Below are positions 52,080 to 64,000 of a stretch of 64,000 nt of DNA, in pieces (position 1 is the stretch's first letter; each line of letters opens with the position of its first letter). This stretch comes from Lineus longissimus. Lineage: Eukaryota; Nemertea; Pilidiophora; Heteronemertea; Lineidae. The position numbers were made by a program, and so were the translations under genes. The notes under the pieces are model-generated. The model saw nothing but the letters and a program-made list of their open reading frames with translations, was not told the origin of the DNA and did not search any database. The DNA lies in assembly GCF_910592395.1 (NCBI RefSeq), contig NC_088309.1, forward strand, positions 26,290,599 to 26,354,598, read 5' to 3'.

Positions 52080-55000
52080 ATGAAAAAGGAGGATGACGAT
52101 AACGGAAAATCTTCCCCTGAATCTTTTCCTGTAGATGATTTCACATCAGATTGGTAAACAATTGAATAAACAGACATTTACGTAGTTCCAGGTGTTACAA
52201 TGCTTCTATCTCATTTGTAGTTAAACTCAATAGTAGCTTCTAAAGAAGTGATGATCTTTACCTACTTTCCATTCCCGGATAAGTTGCAGTATGAGTATAG
52301 GGCCTAGGCCTATAGGCTACCTTATTTCGGACAAACTAAGGGATAAACTGACACTGCTTAGGCCTATGGTAGTTAGTCTCCATTTATGTATTGGTTTTCC
52401 AAGATACCTTCCCCAAACTGTCTGTTGTTGGCCCTTCTTAATTTTCTAATGAGGGGTCTATTTCCTTGGAGTTGGAGTTGCATGAAATCGCATTGCTGAT
52501 GACATTTCCTCATGCCTTTTCAGTTTGGACAAGGACATGTCACAATTGCATCATGGTAAATCCAGCACAGAATCGTCAAAACACGATTGGCATGACGTGA
52601 CACAGGAATTCATTGAGGCCTCGAGAGAACTTGGTCTAGGGGAGTTACTCCATGATGCAAGGTACTGATAGTTTCAATTTCTACAACCATAGCAATGTAT
52701 AGGTATTCTACTTCTATTATTGTCCAATTGCAGGGCGATTCGAGAAAATATGTTGAAAAGAGAACATATTTATATATAATGGAGCTGGCAACCATAAAAA
52801 ATTAAATCCACAGTTGATTGAAATCGTGAAGGATTTGAAATCTCTGTTTTCTAGCTTTGGCTTGTTTGAGGCAATGTCTGCCATTGAGATGATGGACCCA
52901 AAGATGGATGCTGGTATGATGTGTAACCAGACTAAACGGAAAGTTCTAAACTTTGAAAAGTCTGTTCAGGTAGGTGACAATGACAATTGGAGAGGAGAAA
53001 TATTTCCCTCCTAAGTTTTATCTTTTTATTAAGGCCAGAAGCCCAATCTATTTCTAGATGCTATAGTGACTGACAGATGGTCCGGTAGTGGTAGTATAGC
53101 TTTCTGTACTAAAGAGGAAAAAGTCTAAAATGGATGGGGAAAAATGTCAGTCTTTTGCACATAGAAACATAGAAATTTTAAATTGGTTGTGACCAATCTT
53201 TAGTTTGTGCAAGAAATTAGAATGGCCAAAAATAAGTGATCTACCGTTTGTCGGTCAATTTGCATATTGGGACTTTGACAATTGGATTTGAAGATAAGTA
53301 TACCAGTTTCGGCATTTGTAATAATTTTCTTTGCAACTACCTCGTATTGCTTGATCAACTGCAGGGGATAAACGTTTCTGTCTTTATTTCAGAGTGGATT
53401 GAAGATCAAAGATTTTTCCATGTCAGAAGTGATTGGAATTATAGACACTACTCTGGCTTGTTTGGTAAGTGCCTAATTGGGGCCATTTGCATCTATCTTT
53501 CCTATACCGCAGTTTTAAGTCTTATTCAAAGGTCATAGCAACATTGCAAGTTAAGGTGAGGTGTCTTACCAAGGATATGGGGCTAAAACAGCAGTGATCC
53601 TTCCAAGTGTTGAACTTGCAACCTTCTGAAAAACCCTATGGTAGTGAATTGATTGCTCATGCCCATATTTCCCCTGATGAGCCTTGTACCCTGAAGTCAT
53701 TCATCTTGTTTTTTTGCAGGTTACTTGGCTAGAAGGCCACTCCTTGGCCCAGACTGTCTTCACCAATCTTTACCTTCACAACCCATATGAAATTGAAGAT
53801 AAAACCATCAAAGCATTTAGTATCTGCACACTTAAACTGGTTGATATCATCAGAGATAGAATCAATAGAGCTTCAGTATATGAAGAGGTAAGGGTGTGCA
53901 AAGAAAATTGGTCAAATTGTGGTCTGTTCATGAGTAAAATAGACTAAGACTAGAGAATAAGGTAGAGATACATGTACATCTTTGAAAAAGATATTTGGCC
54001 CAACTTGGTCCTTCATTGGATTAGAATAAGAATAAGGTTACTGATATTCGCATTACGAAGCTTTTAGTGCTGGAAAGGGGCAGTTGCTGTGTTATTTGAT
54101 AAAGCTTGCAACATAAAATCTGTTTCTAAAGGAGGATTTCCAGCCGATGAGTTATGGCTTCAAGATGGCCTTTGACGTGACAGACATGAGAGCCACTGGC
54201 ATGATGAAGGAAGTGGAAGAAGACTTCAATCGGCTGATCAAGGTAAATGGTAATAAAGAGGAAGTGAAAGTCAGTACGAAAGCTGGATGGGCTGCTGAGA
54301 CATTGTATCATTGTCCTTGCTCTGGCTGAATTCATCTCACCTGTAACTTGCACTGAAATGCTTCAATAGCATTCAGATCCTTCCAGAGCTTTGTGATCTT
54401 GTCACTGTGACCTAGTTGTTGGTTCCATTCTCATGTTCATTGTCAAGTAGAGTGTCCTAGAACCATTATAAGCTTCATACAACTCTTTGCAGAACACAAG
54501 AATCAAACCAGGGGAGGAGAGGGACAGTGCTACAAAGAAGGAGGTAAGGACTTCATCTAAAGTTTTTCTCTGTCATAATGAAGAGCCACTACACACCATT
54601 ACTGTGTTATGGGAGAGATACTTGAGGAATGCGAGCCCCCTGTCTCAAGGAGCCAAGAGATGAGTGCCTATGATGGAAGATTGCAGTCATTTTGCTCTCT
54701 CTGATCTCAACAAAGGACTGTGAATACAACAACTTTCATTTTTGTCATCAACCTGACGCTCATTTTGGATAAAGGGTTTTATCGACCCACTGCAAATAGA
54801 TGATTTTGTTTTTCTTGTCTGTTTTTGTATCGATTCCTGCACAGTTTATTTCACATATTTCCTTATTGTTCTACTCTTTTACAGCATGAATCGGCTGTGG
54901 CTGTACACTCCAGAATGAAGTTCTGTCGTCTGCTGTTTTCAACCCTTGTGGCATTCTCCAAAGAAAAGGTAAACAAGGGGCCAATCTACTTGTATCTCTT

Positions 55001-58000
55001 ATGACCACATCATGCTCAATAGACTTGTGCAGATACTTATTCTTCATCCAGTAGTCTTGTATTTGAGGATCTTAATCTAGATTGCTATAATGGAGTAATC
55101 ATGAAAACTCAAAATTATTGCACCAGATAAAGTAAATATATTTGTTGGTATTACATATGAACTTAGAGATGTATGTAAAATCCAATGAGTGACAGGAAAT
55201 GATGCTTTCTGAATGTTGATATCTATCATTTTCCTTCAGTGCCAAGGAATTGAAGATGCTGACAAGTACCTCACCCAGATGTCTGAGTTGTTACCTGTGA
55301 TGAAAGACTCGCTTGCTTTAGGTCTACAGCCCCAGGAGCAGGGAGAGGAAGCTGCAGGTGAGTAACAGTCACAGGTCGTAGCACTTTAAATTGGTCTTTA
55401 TCCGGGCACTATAAGCAGTGAAGATTACTGCTCATTGATATTCACAACCCACAAGAAGGAAATTATGCAAACCATAAAGTGTCTTCATCAAAAACTATGT
55501 ATGATTGTTTTACCTTCAGATTATCCAACCATTATGGGGTTTGAACCTCTGGTTAATCAGCGCCTTCTTCCACCAACGTTTCCAAGGTACACAAAGATTA
55601 AGAGCCGTGAGGAAATGATGTCGTACATGACGTCCCTTGTCTTCCGACTGAAATGGGTCTGCCAGGGAACTGAGGAGGTGTCACTTCATCATGCACTGGT
55701 AAGTTCTTCATTGTTTGATATTGATTGCATGCAAGCTGTGTACCACTGTTGATAAGGGATAAGAACATATTTTTAAGGCTTAAGTCAACTGAACCTGACA
55801 TGTGACGTCACTCAAGTGTGTGCTTACATAAGTTCTGTGCAGACCTTTTGAACTGGTCAAGTATTGAAAAAACCAAATGCATTGCATTGCGTGCAACTAC
55901 TTTTGAGATATCAGCATAATAGTGATTGAAAAATTGTATCTTTACAGGAATTTTTCCATGAGTTCAGCCAACAAGCACCATGTGTCCTATCACGGTCCAT
56001 TTTACAGGTACCTATTTGATTTCCTAGGAATATGATTAGTTTGCATGTGATTCAGCATAGATGATTGTAACATCCAGATGCTGGTTTGTTACTTCTAAGA
56101 ATTTCACTCAAGAATGTTGGTAATAATTTACTTGTAAAGACAAATCTTTTGCACAACTTGAGCTTTAAGTGACAAGTGTTGTTCAGATATTGAGAAATTC
56201 TTTACCTATTGTTTCCGATAATGATGTTGTTCTTGCAGCTAATCTACCTGCCCCAGAATCGTCGCATATTAGGCAGTCATCTGATCACTGACAATCTGCG
56301 AGACACGCTCAGGAACTTCATTGCCCCACCAGGTTTGATGCCAAGGTAAGGCATAAGTCCAATTTTACCCAACTGGTGGCCAGGGGTTGTAGCAGGCAAC
56401 CACACAATGTCACAAGTCGTGGTGATGTTGTACTAAAAGGAGCATGATTCTATCGAACTAGAAGGATGCAGAAAAGATTGTATCTGCATTCTTGTTGTAA
56501 TCTTGTTTTCAATAGATCAATTTGAGACGTATTATAATAAAACACTGCAGAAACCCTTTCATTGGTTGTTTATTTCAGGGGCATAATTGCCAATAATGCC
56601 CAGGTGAAGGAGTACATCGACACATTCCTGACACGAGCTGTGAGACCGGTGTGTAGCCTGATCCAGCTGACCGGTCATAACCGAGCCCGGCAGCGGGACA
56701 AGTGGGCAGCATTGTTAGAGGAACTAGCAACACTGCAGGATGAGGTAAATTGATTCACTTGACATGAAGTTTCTGATCCTTTCTTGGGTGATGCAACCCC
56801 AATAATAGCATTACAATTTGGCCGAGGATGAATCTGCAAGGCAGTCGTACTTAAGAAAACTTGAGTACTACGAAGCTGCAAAGGTCTAAGAAGCAATCTC
56901 TCTGATTCTTTCTGTCTTTGGCTGCCTCATCAGAAGTAAACAACATCTCACACAATCGGCAGCCGTCGTTCGATGTTTAATGTTGGTGACAAGCAATTAC
57001 TAAATACAATGTATCGTTGTCTTTATTACTCAAATCTAACTGTTGTATTTTCAGGCAGACAAGGTGGATGGTTACCTGCATGGAATCCTAATGAAAGCCG
57101 ATTCAAGCAGGCAACATCTTGCCTGCTTCAGCACTTGGGTACTGTATCACACGTTACAGGCTATGATCCATTATACGCTGGCGGGATTCGAGTTGGAACT
57201 CTATGCACCTCATGAATATCACTATGTTTATTGGTAAGCATGCCACCAATCTGAACATGTGCTAAAGTACTGTCAAGGTTATGGCAAATAACCTCCTGCA
57301 AAACTCAAAGATTCTGCAGCTACAGAACAGGTATTGTACATCATGCAGTGATCAAGAATCATCAACAATTTGAAATAACTAAGGCAGGTGCTTTGATCAA
57401 AAACTTAATATTCAGTTGGTTTTGTGGTAAATTGGATTAATTTTCTGCTCTAGGTACCTGTCGGAGTGTCTATATGGTTGGTTGATCTCGACCCTGACTA
57501 GGACTGATAGTTACGTTTATGAACAGGAAATGCTTGTTGCAGGTTGGTAGATTTCTCTTGACCCCCTGGATAGATGTCTTGAAATATTGTTAGAAAAGTT
57601 CATGTGCTGTACATAGTATAAAAGGAATGCATTCGCGACTTTCCCCTACCAGGAATTTGGGACTTCTGATCAGCTTTGATCCTTACATTGCAGTTATACT
57701 GATATATGTGCTCTTCACCAGTTTCAGTCTGTTTTGAGTGTCCCTAAGGGGCACTATACTATGTTGGACAGTTTTGATATAGTTTTCACCCCTATCTTGT
57801 TCATTTCTAGAGCAACAGCAAAAAGGAAGGGCTGCTAAGAAGAACAAAAAGAAAAAGAAGACTCGCCCTCATGGTGTTGAGATCACTCAGTGTCAAGCCT
57901 ATCAAAATCTCTGTGGTGGCTATTACAAGGTATTCTCAACTCTCCATGCACCACCAGCACAGGATCATGTGATGTATTATATACACTTCAGTGTCACATT

Positions 58001-59091
58001 ATACACTCCAGTATAGTTTTACTTTAGAGATTTGACATATGTTTTTCTGCATAGCCCTAATGTTGGATTTCACTTGTTTCTTTTTCAGGCAGTTGTAGGT
58101 TTTACTCTCTGTGATAAAATGAAGGAGGCAAACTTTGAGTTTGATAGCGAAGAAGTCCGGTTTAATCATCGGTTCTCGCCATTCCGTCATGTGTTAACAC
58201 CCCCGGTGGTGCAGTATTCACATTTCAAGGTAGGTAAGGTCCTGACAAATAGATCAGCTAGATATTCAATAGTTTCTGGTTCTATGCTTAAATAAAATCC
58301 GATTCACGTCTGTGGGAATTAATGATTAGGACACTGCTGTTGATGTACTAAGAGTAAGAGGATTGAGAAGTCTGAGCCTCTTGTTTCAGAATTTGTTATG
58401 TGTACTAGAATTTACTCGCAAATCTGCTTCTAGATGAAGGAAATCCATTTGCATTTGAAGGACTTCATTGAAATCAATGTCACATTCAACGCTTGTCACA
58501 ATCTCCTGTCTCTGACAGATCATTGGATGTCCCCAACTTATGATAGGTCATTAGGTTCTTGCACCGTGTTCTTTCTTGTTACTTATAATGTACCAGGCTC
58601 TCTTGTCACTATCCAATCATTTGACATTGCTGTGGTGTACTTTTACAGGAAATGACAGACCTCCGCCGCTACGACATGAAACCCACATCAGAAGACCTAT
58701 ACATCTCTGCATGTAAATGCTTCCAACAAGCCAAGCTATTATTTGAAAATCTGCCAAATCAAAACTCGGAGGAAATCCAGGCACTTATCAAAGTGGCAAA
58801 GACGAACTTCGTTGTGATGAAACTACTTGCTGGTGGACACAAAAAGACATCAACAGTAAGTTTAAAATAGAATCCTGTGAGCTGCCAGATTTTTGTGCCT
58901 CCTGCTTTTGCAATTCATGAACATTTCGCAAAAAACTCCAAACATGTGCAGACGATCGTAATACGTACAAGAAGTTTGAGTTGTAAGATCAGGAATATGT
59001 GTTTCAAGAAGTTAAACTTTTGTCTTTCCAGGATGCACCCGAGTTTGACTTCACTGTGCATAAGATTTACCCTACGATCAAAATACCTTGA
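52080..59091 (+). CDS. NAA35: NAA35 (MAK10), NatC N-terminal acetyltransferase auxiliary subunit, complete
   Basis: Nineteen coding exons: 52080-52153, 52524-52661, 52855-52969, 53393-53464, 53720-53887, 54132-54242, 54493-54543, 54885-54968, 55240-55357, 55520-55698, 55948-56007, 56239-56345, 56579-56744, 57055-57233, 57454-57542, 57811-57929, 58089-58229, 58649-58855 and 59032-59091. All are GT/AG and in phase (2238 nt, 745 residues; human NAA35 is 725). Recognised blocks are [27 protein letters not shown] (72-92), [43 protein letters not shown] (458-467), [14 protein letters not shown], a Lys-rich run (580-587), [21 protein letters not shown] and [13 protein letters not shown]. The protein anchors the NatC complex (with catalytic NAA30 and NAA38) to ribosomes. 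NatC acetylates nascent proteins starting Met-Leu, Met-Ile, Met-Phe and similar. The start was chosen as the first ATG of the exon joining in frame. The first 25 or so residues are acidic and not conserved, so the start is the least certain part. Confidence 0.95.
53530..53665 (-). mobile_element. possible tRNA-derived SINE remnant in NAA35 intron 4
   Basis: On the minus strand the sequence reads GAGCAATCAATTCACTACC, then CAGAAGGTTGCAAGTTCAAC, which resembles a tRNA A-box/B-box spacing, and then GGAAGGATCACTGC. Both boxes are degenerate and no ends were identified. Confidence 0.3.
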
Positions 59092-60210
59092 GGATCAGAA
59101 AGTTCGGTAGTACAGGACATGTGTTGGCAGAAGGACATATGGACTTCTAAATCTGCTCATCCCCGAGTTGATTGATGATATTCCTGTGTTGTAATATCGC
59201 ATTAATATGTGCTTTTGTGACTGAAAATGTGCACTGCCTGTACAGTCAGTATGAATTCATGATACTTAGTACACCAGTCCCAAAGAGTTTAAATCTTGCT
59301 ATTGGCTTGAGAGATGGACAAGATCAACTCATTCACTTTAAAAGTGAAAACCTTAATCTTAATGAGGTGTTGCTACTATTGGGCTGTCACTAAGGATGAT
59401 GAAAGCGATCCTGCAAAGACCTGTCTTAATAAGGACAGTACTATTGGTCCATTTACAACTCCTATGGATATGGTCGCCGAGTTTGTAACATATTGAGGTG
59501 GGGGAGGTTAAAACTCCACTATATTTTGTAAATAATGTGCCACTTTGTCTTTGTGCAGCTTTGCACAGATTAATAAAATAAAACTCACTTGGAAGACATT
59601 TTGTGTGTTACTGTTTCTTTATTCATCCTTCCATGATTTGTCGTCTGCTATATTGCTACCAGTGAGTTGTGCCAAGAAGAGTCACCTGTCAAATTTGAGT
59701 GGTCCAATGACCAGGAAACTTATTTATGGCATCTGAAACCCTGGAAAAGACTGGAAATCTTTTGCCTGTCTATATTGGTTATTTGGTCTGTAATCGGATA
59801 CATGCTGTGATAAAATGGCTTTGAGTTTGATACTGGTCTACATTGACTTCAAACTTGCCTGCTAATCAGCATATATATTGCTACACCCTGTACTAGGCTG
59901 TAGGCTATTACTCGCATTTCCTGACCTTGGGACTGGGGGTGGGGTACTCTCCCACAGCGAGTGTATTCTATTGTTTTTTGTAAAAGTCCACTGAGTGATA
60001 TCATAATCGAAGACAAAACTAAGTCATATTGTATGTTAGATTGTTACCATTGGCCCATAGTGGGCGTTTTAGTGTAATAACAGATTTGAATTTGAATTCG
60101 AATTTAAATTTAGTATTGCACTTTAAAAAATTTGATTCACTGCCTGAGAACAACGTCATCAAATTCGGAGTAAACGTCATTGATTTTGTCGGTGAAGTGC
60201 CCGGATGTCG
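59092..60210. other. NAA35 3' UTR and NAA35-RPL6 intergenic space
   Basis: The first about 500 bases are the probable NAA35 3' UTR. Beyond that no gene is recognised. Short open frames (for example 60029-60325) have no support. Confidence 0.5.
59572..59577 (+). promoter_or_regulatory. candidate poly(A) signal of NAA35
   Basis: An AATAAA at 59572, with a second overlapping AATAAA a few bases on, lies about 480 bases after the NAA35 stop. It is followed by TTTGTGTG-type U/GU-rich sequence near 59600, as expected for a cleavage site. Confidence 0.6.
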
Positions 60211-60230
60211 CTCTTTCACATGCAACCACA
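60211..60230 (+). promoter_or_regulatory. candidate RPL6 5' TOP start and short first exon
   Basis: A pyrimidine tract CTCTTTC at 60211-60217 is followed after 13 bases by a strong donor, GTGAGT at 60231. Ribosomal protein genes of animals start at a C in such a tract (5' TOP) and often have very short first exons. The link to the exon at 60952 is an inference. An ATG at 60220 in this exon would be out of frame with the RPL6 ATG if the two were spliced directly. Confidence 0.3.
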
Positions 60231-60412
60231 GTGAGTATCGTAGAAATTTATCGACAGAAACATTTACATCCTCAACTATCGCCCTTTCAGCTCTACCATC
60301 AGTGTATAATATGCTTTGTCATTGAAAACAAAGAACTAAAAAAGAAAGTGATATAAAGATGTCACAAGTATTATGCCAACAAAGTGTTGATTTTGAGCCC
60401 TAACTTGCGCTG

Positions 60413-60930
60413 ATATTTTCTTGTCCGTCTTGCGAGTTCCTGTATTCCTGTGTACATGGTGTACAAGGTGTACACATGCATGGCCTGGTACTGAAGTATA
60501 GGGCCTTTCTCATCTCATGATCTTTTGGAATTCATGAAGTGGTCTCTGGCTGGAATGATGTCAATGACAATAGTATTTTCCTAGTTTGACCGTATGACTG
60601 TCCAATTAGAATTCTGTAGGCCTATGTTGTTTTGTTATATTGTAATCCCTCCGAGTCTGTTCTATATATTTTCTTGTCCGTCTTGCGAGTTCCTGTGGCT
60701 GTATTCCTGTGTACAATGTGTACACAATAGCACATGCATGGCCTGGTACTGAAATATTATAGAGGGCCTTTCTCATCTCATGATCTTTTGCAATGCATGA
60801 AGTGGTCTCTGGCTGGAGTGATGTCAAAGACAATAGTATTTTCCTAGTTTGACCGTGTGACTGTCCAATTAATTAGAATTTTGTACGCCTATGTTGTTTT
60901 GTAATCCCTCTGACTCTGTTCTATCTATCA
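60413..60930. repeat. two-copy tandem duplication, about 253 bp unit
   Basis: Copy 1 (60413-60665) and copy 2 (60666-60930) both run from ATATTTTCTTGTCCGTCTTG through GGCCTGGTACTGAA, TCTCATCTCATGATCTTTTG and GTGGTCTCTGGCTGG to CTGTTCTAT. Differences are small indels and substitutions. The duplication lies just upstream of the first recognised RPL6 exon, in the inferred first intron. Confidence 0.9.
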
Positions 60931-60951
60931 TGATCTATAATTTTTTTTCAG

Positions 60952-62640
60952 ATGGGGAAAACGGACGAAAAGAAGACCCCGGCCCGAATGGTCACTAAGA
61001 CCATTGGCGGTGAGAAGAATGGTGGAACCAGAACAGTCCGTGTCAACAGGCTGGTATGTATTGTAAAGCTGATCATAATAATATTAAATATAACACCTTC
61101 TGGTTTGAACATGAACTCAAGTTGTACACAAACTCAGAAAAGCTGTGGTCTTTCTTCATATCTAATCTTAACGTTGGAGAGTCTGCCAAGGCGGGCTGCT
61201 CTTCTCTGGTGGATGGTTTGAAGCAGCGCATGGAGTTGGAGGTTAAAATTTGAGCAAAATTACAATTATGATCTGTCTTTTTTTAAGCCCCGTCACTATC
61301 CTACAGAAGACAGGCGCTTGAAGCTGAAGACAAGGAAGAATGCTTTCAGCCAGCACAAGAGGAAGCTGCGTGCCTCTATCACTCCCGGCACTGTTCTCAT
61401 CCTGCTTGCTGGACGACACAAGGGAAAGCGTGTGGTCTTCCTCAAGCAGCTTAAGACCGGATTACTTCTTGTCACAGGTATGCCCTTCAAAAGCTATATA
61501 ACTAAAATCATTCCTCGTAGATCTGAAATTGGTTCCTTTATTTGGAATGAGGGCTATTGGAGTAGGTAATGGGAGAAGATTTTCAAGGTTATTTTGTCAA
61601 TCCTAGAGTGGATTGCTTCTTGCATCAATCAATGCATGTGTTTAGAGGTTGAATCTCCAACATTGATCACCTCTGTGCTCAGAGGGCTCAAGGTCCTCCC
61701 AGTGGGTAAAAACCGCTGACTTCTCTTAAAAAGTTCACGGGACAAGGGTTTGTAGAATTGACATACAGCTGTATATTTTAGCTCATCGATCATGTCCAAG
61801 AGAAATATAGGATAGAAACCAAATATGATTTTCCATTGCAGGTCCATACCACTTGAACGGCTGCCCACTTCGTCGTATCAACCAGACCTATGTCATTGCC
61901 ACCCAGACCAAGCTTGATATCAGCAAGGTGAACCTCCCAGAAAGGCTGAATGACGAGTACTTCAAGAAGAAGCAACTTCGCAGGCCAAAACACGCTGAAG
62001 GAGAAATCTTCGAAACTAAGAAAGAGGTGAGAATTTGCATTACGAGTTGCCACTATTATATGTCTATGTCTGTTGTGTCATTTGGGCTATTTGCTAGAGT
62101 GACCAAAGCTAACTCCAGCTTTAGAGTGCTAAACAACTTGGAGTATCACTCCTGCTATTTGCAGCAGTCTTTCTAGTTGGAGATCAGTGACATACATATA
62201 GTGGTAGACTTGCAGGCACATGAATCAGGTTCTGTTCCCAACTTTTGGAACATGGTGTCCTCAAGCAGGGCTGCCTTGCTCGAATTTAAATGCTGCCACC
62301 ACTGCCATGTCAGTCGGTGCCCTCCAAAATGACCTAAGTCAGTAAGTGCCCTTTCAATCTTCTTTCACATTTTCCATTACCCAAGGCCAAAATTGCTCTG
62401 AAATGGGTGCCCTCAAGGGCTGGCCATAAGACCCAAACAGTCTTGTTCCCAAATATATTCTTCTCTTCCCCTTTTCAGGAGTACGCTGTTAGTGAAGAGC
62501 GCAAGCAAGATCAGGTTGATGTAGACAAACAGATTCTGGATGTTGTCCGCACTCACCCCGAGAAGAAGTTGATGTTCGGGTATCTGGGCTCCACCTTCTC
62601 ATTAAAAAATAGACAGTTCCCCCACGCAATGGTCTTCTAA
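60952..62640 (+). CDS. RPL6: 60S ribosomal protein L6 (eL6)
   Basis: Coding exons 60952-61053, 61288-61477, 61842-62026 and 62479-62640 join in frame (639 nt, 212 residues). Recognised blocks are the motif [108 protein letters not shown] and GEIFETKKE. The end resembles other eL6 proteins (FPHAMVF). eL6 is a structural protein of the large ribosomal subunit. Human eL6 is 288 residues and has a longer basic N-terminus. Here the first ATG stands directly behind an intron acceptor (TTTTTTCAG|ATG), so either the start lies here after a 5' UTR intron, or it is an internal Met and one or more upstream coding exons were missed. Confidence 0.93.
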
Positions 62641-62650
62641 ACTGTAAAAT

Positions 62651-62656
62651 AATAAA
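62651..62656 (+). promoter_or_regulatory. candidate poly(A) signal of RPL6
   Basis: AATAAA starts 11 bases after the RPL6 stop codon, with another AATAAA at about 62664. A very short 3' UTR is usual for ribosomal protein genes. Confidence 0.7.
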
Positions 62657-62889
62657 AAATATAAATAAAAAAAGGTCAATGAGATGTTGTTGTGGAAGTT
62701 GTTTGTTTTGAAGAGACATATCTTCATTTGTTTTTAGAGAAAGACGTGAGGGTTGTGACATCCCTGCACTGTCTATTGCCACTGTCTGCATGTTAATTGC
62801 ATGTGGAAGGGACAGTTGTCTCAATCCAGCTGGACATGTACAGCTGGGTCGTTGGCACAATCCGCTAATTTTGTGGATTGTGGACAAGC

Positions 62890-63115
62890 AATTTCCTTCA
62901 CCAGTCGTATTCGCACAGTAGGGACATCGGCGCAATCTACTCTATCCATATTCGTCTGTACGGGACAGTCGCCAGTGGTATTCGCACAGCAGGGACATTG
63001 GCGCAATCTACTCTATCCATATTCGTCTGTATGGGACAGTCGCCAGTCGTATTCGCAGAGCAGGGTCATCGGCGCAATCTACTCTGCATATTCGTCTGTA
63101 CGGGACAGTCGCCAC
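62890..63115. repeat. minisatellite, about 70 bp unit, three copies
   Basis: GGGACAGTCGCCA recurs near 62962, 63033 and 63102, with GCGCAATCTACTCT and ATATTCGTCTGTA before it in each unit. The spacing is 71 and 69 bp. Open frames across it on both strands are a by-product of the repeat. Confidence 0.8.
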
Positions 63116-63169
63116 GAATTTGGTGGATACAGCAGGGACCAGGGACCATCTCCAGGCTTTACCGCGATG

Positions 63170-64000
63170 ACTGATGTGAACGCTCATCGCCTAACAAGGA
63201 CAGGCCTAAGCCAACGGACGTTAAAATCGTCTGTTGGCTTGAAAAGCATCCGTTATGGATGCTAAATGGTCAGTGAAGACCATGAACTTCGTATGAGTTT
63301 TCCCTTCATCACTTCGTCGTTGCCGTCCGTTTTTTGGTGCCAAAGAAGTAACCAAAAGCATCCAATGGCCGCTAAATCATCCATATATAAGACTTCGTCT
63401 GTTGGAATCTGGTTTCTGTTTAACTCTGACGGACGCTGCCGTCCAATGGACGCTAAATCGTCCGTAGTATCTGTTGCCAACTCATATATATAAATCTACA
63501 ACTCGACCTACAGATCACCATGATGTTGAATTCGTTAAGAACTTTTTCGTTCTTGCCACTTTGATGGAGGACCTACCAGCAATAAATTAAAGATGTTTTT
63601 AAGCAAACGTTGCCTCTTCTTTGTGGCATCAATGTTTTAATTACATTGTGCCAGCTTATATACGGTGATGAATCTGTATGCTCTTCTGCCAAGAAATTTG
63701 AAGGAAAAATCATCGATATAACATAGTATCACAATCTGCTTATTGCATAACAGGCCGATTGTCTTAAAACTATAGCTGGATGAAATTGCAAGGCCAATAC
63801 TGCATCAATGTGGAAAGGCATATCTTGAATTGAATCTATATACATGTACCTGCGGATGGATATACGTTCAATGAGAACACTAGGACACATATGCTATGTG
63901 ATGTGCTTTTTGCAAAGATTAATCTGGATTTGGCAAATGGCTATACACAGCTGGATATGTACTGATGTCTCCTTATTGAATAGATATTGTCCGAGCAAAT
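63170..64000. other. no gene recognised; diverged short repeats at 63245-63465
   Basis: Three diverged copies of a short motif, of the form ATCCGTTATGGATGCTAAATGG, occur at about 63248, 63358 and 63441 (the later ones read CCAATGGCCGCTAAATC and CCAATGGACGCTAAATCG). The rest of the window is AT-rich with no recognised feature. Confidence 0.5.

Noticed and set aside
62801-63265. 154-codon + strand open frame
   Set aside because: It is generated by the 70-bp minisatellite, whose unit length lets a frame stay open; no domain is visible.

Overview
This is nuclear DNA of an animal. Multi-exon genes with GT/AG introns encode metazoan proteins on both strands. Abundant intronic and intergenic repeats, palindromic TACATGTA-type words and tRNA-derived repeats would fit a marine invertebrate, possibly a lophotrochozoan such as a mollusc or brachiopod. 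The species is not resolved from the sequence, and the phylum is only a guess.

Layout. (1) 47-697, + strand: the last two coding exons of KMT5A (PR-Set7/SETD8), the histone H4 Lys20 monomethyltransferase, followed by its 3' UTR. (2) About 1.7-9.6 kb: no gene recognised; a tRNA-derived SINE lies at 6.1-6.3 kb. (3) 23872 down to 9618, - strand: a complete CREB-regulated transcription coactivator (CRTC/TORC). I could follow 15 coding exons that join in frame to 680 residues, from the N-terminal CREB-binding domain to the C-terminal activation domain. (4) About 24.1-49.96 kb: a tandem array of about 31.6 monomers of about 817 bp, ending in one inverted, more diverged monomer at 49962-50755. Each monomer carries a tRNA-like block with an A-box-like segment, a B box and a T-run, which looks like a small RNA polymerase III unit. 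The array shows dimer, hexamer and trimer higher-order structure. (5) 50.76-51.98 kb: GT/poly-G tracts and a long fold-back (palindromic) element. (6) 52080-59091, + strand: complete NAA35 (MAK10), the auxiliary subunit of the NatC N-terminal acetyltransferase, 19 coding exons and 745 residues. (7) 60952-62640, + strand: RPL6 (eL6), four coding exons and 212 residues. It lacks the basic N-terminal extension of other animals and may have an upstream first exon. (8) 62.7-64 kb: minisatellite and diverged repeats, no gene seen.

The four genes are unrelated housekeeping or regulatory genes: chromatin methylation, cAMP/SIK-responsive transcription, co-translational acetylation and the ribosome. 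They do not form a pathway. The notable object is the array between the CRTC promoter and NAA35. Its left edge lies only about 230 bp upstream of the CRTC start codon. It is best described as a satellite-like, locally homogenised array whose monomer includes a tRNA-like Pol III unit on one strand and a promoter-like GC-box/YY1-like/CRE-like cluster. The open frames inside the monomers are repeatedly broken and are not supported as genes.
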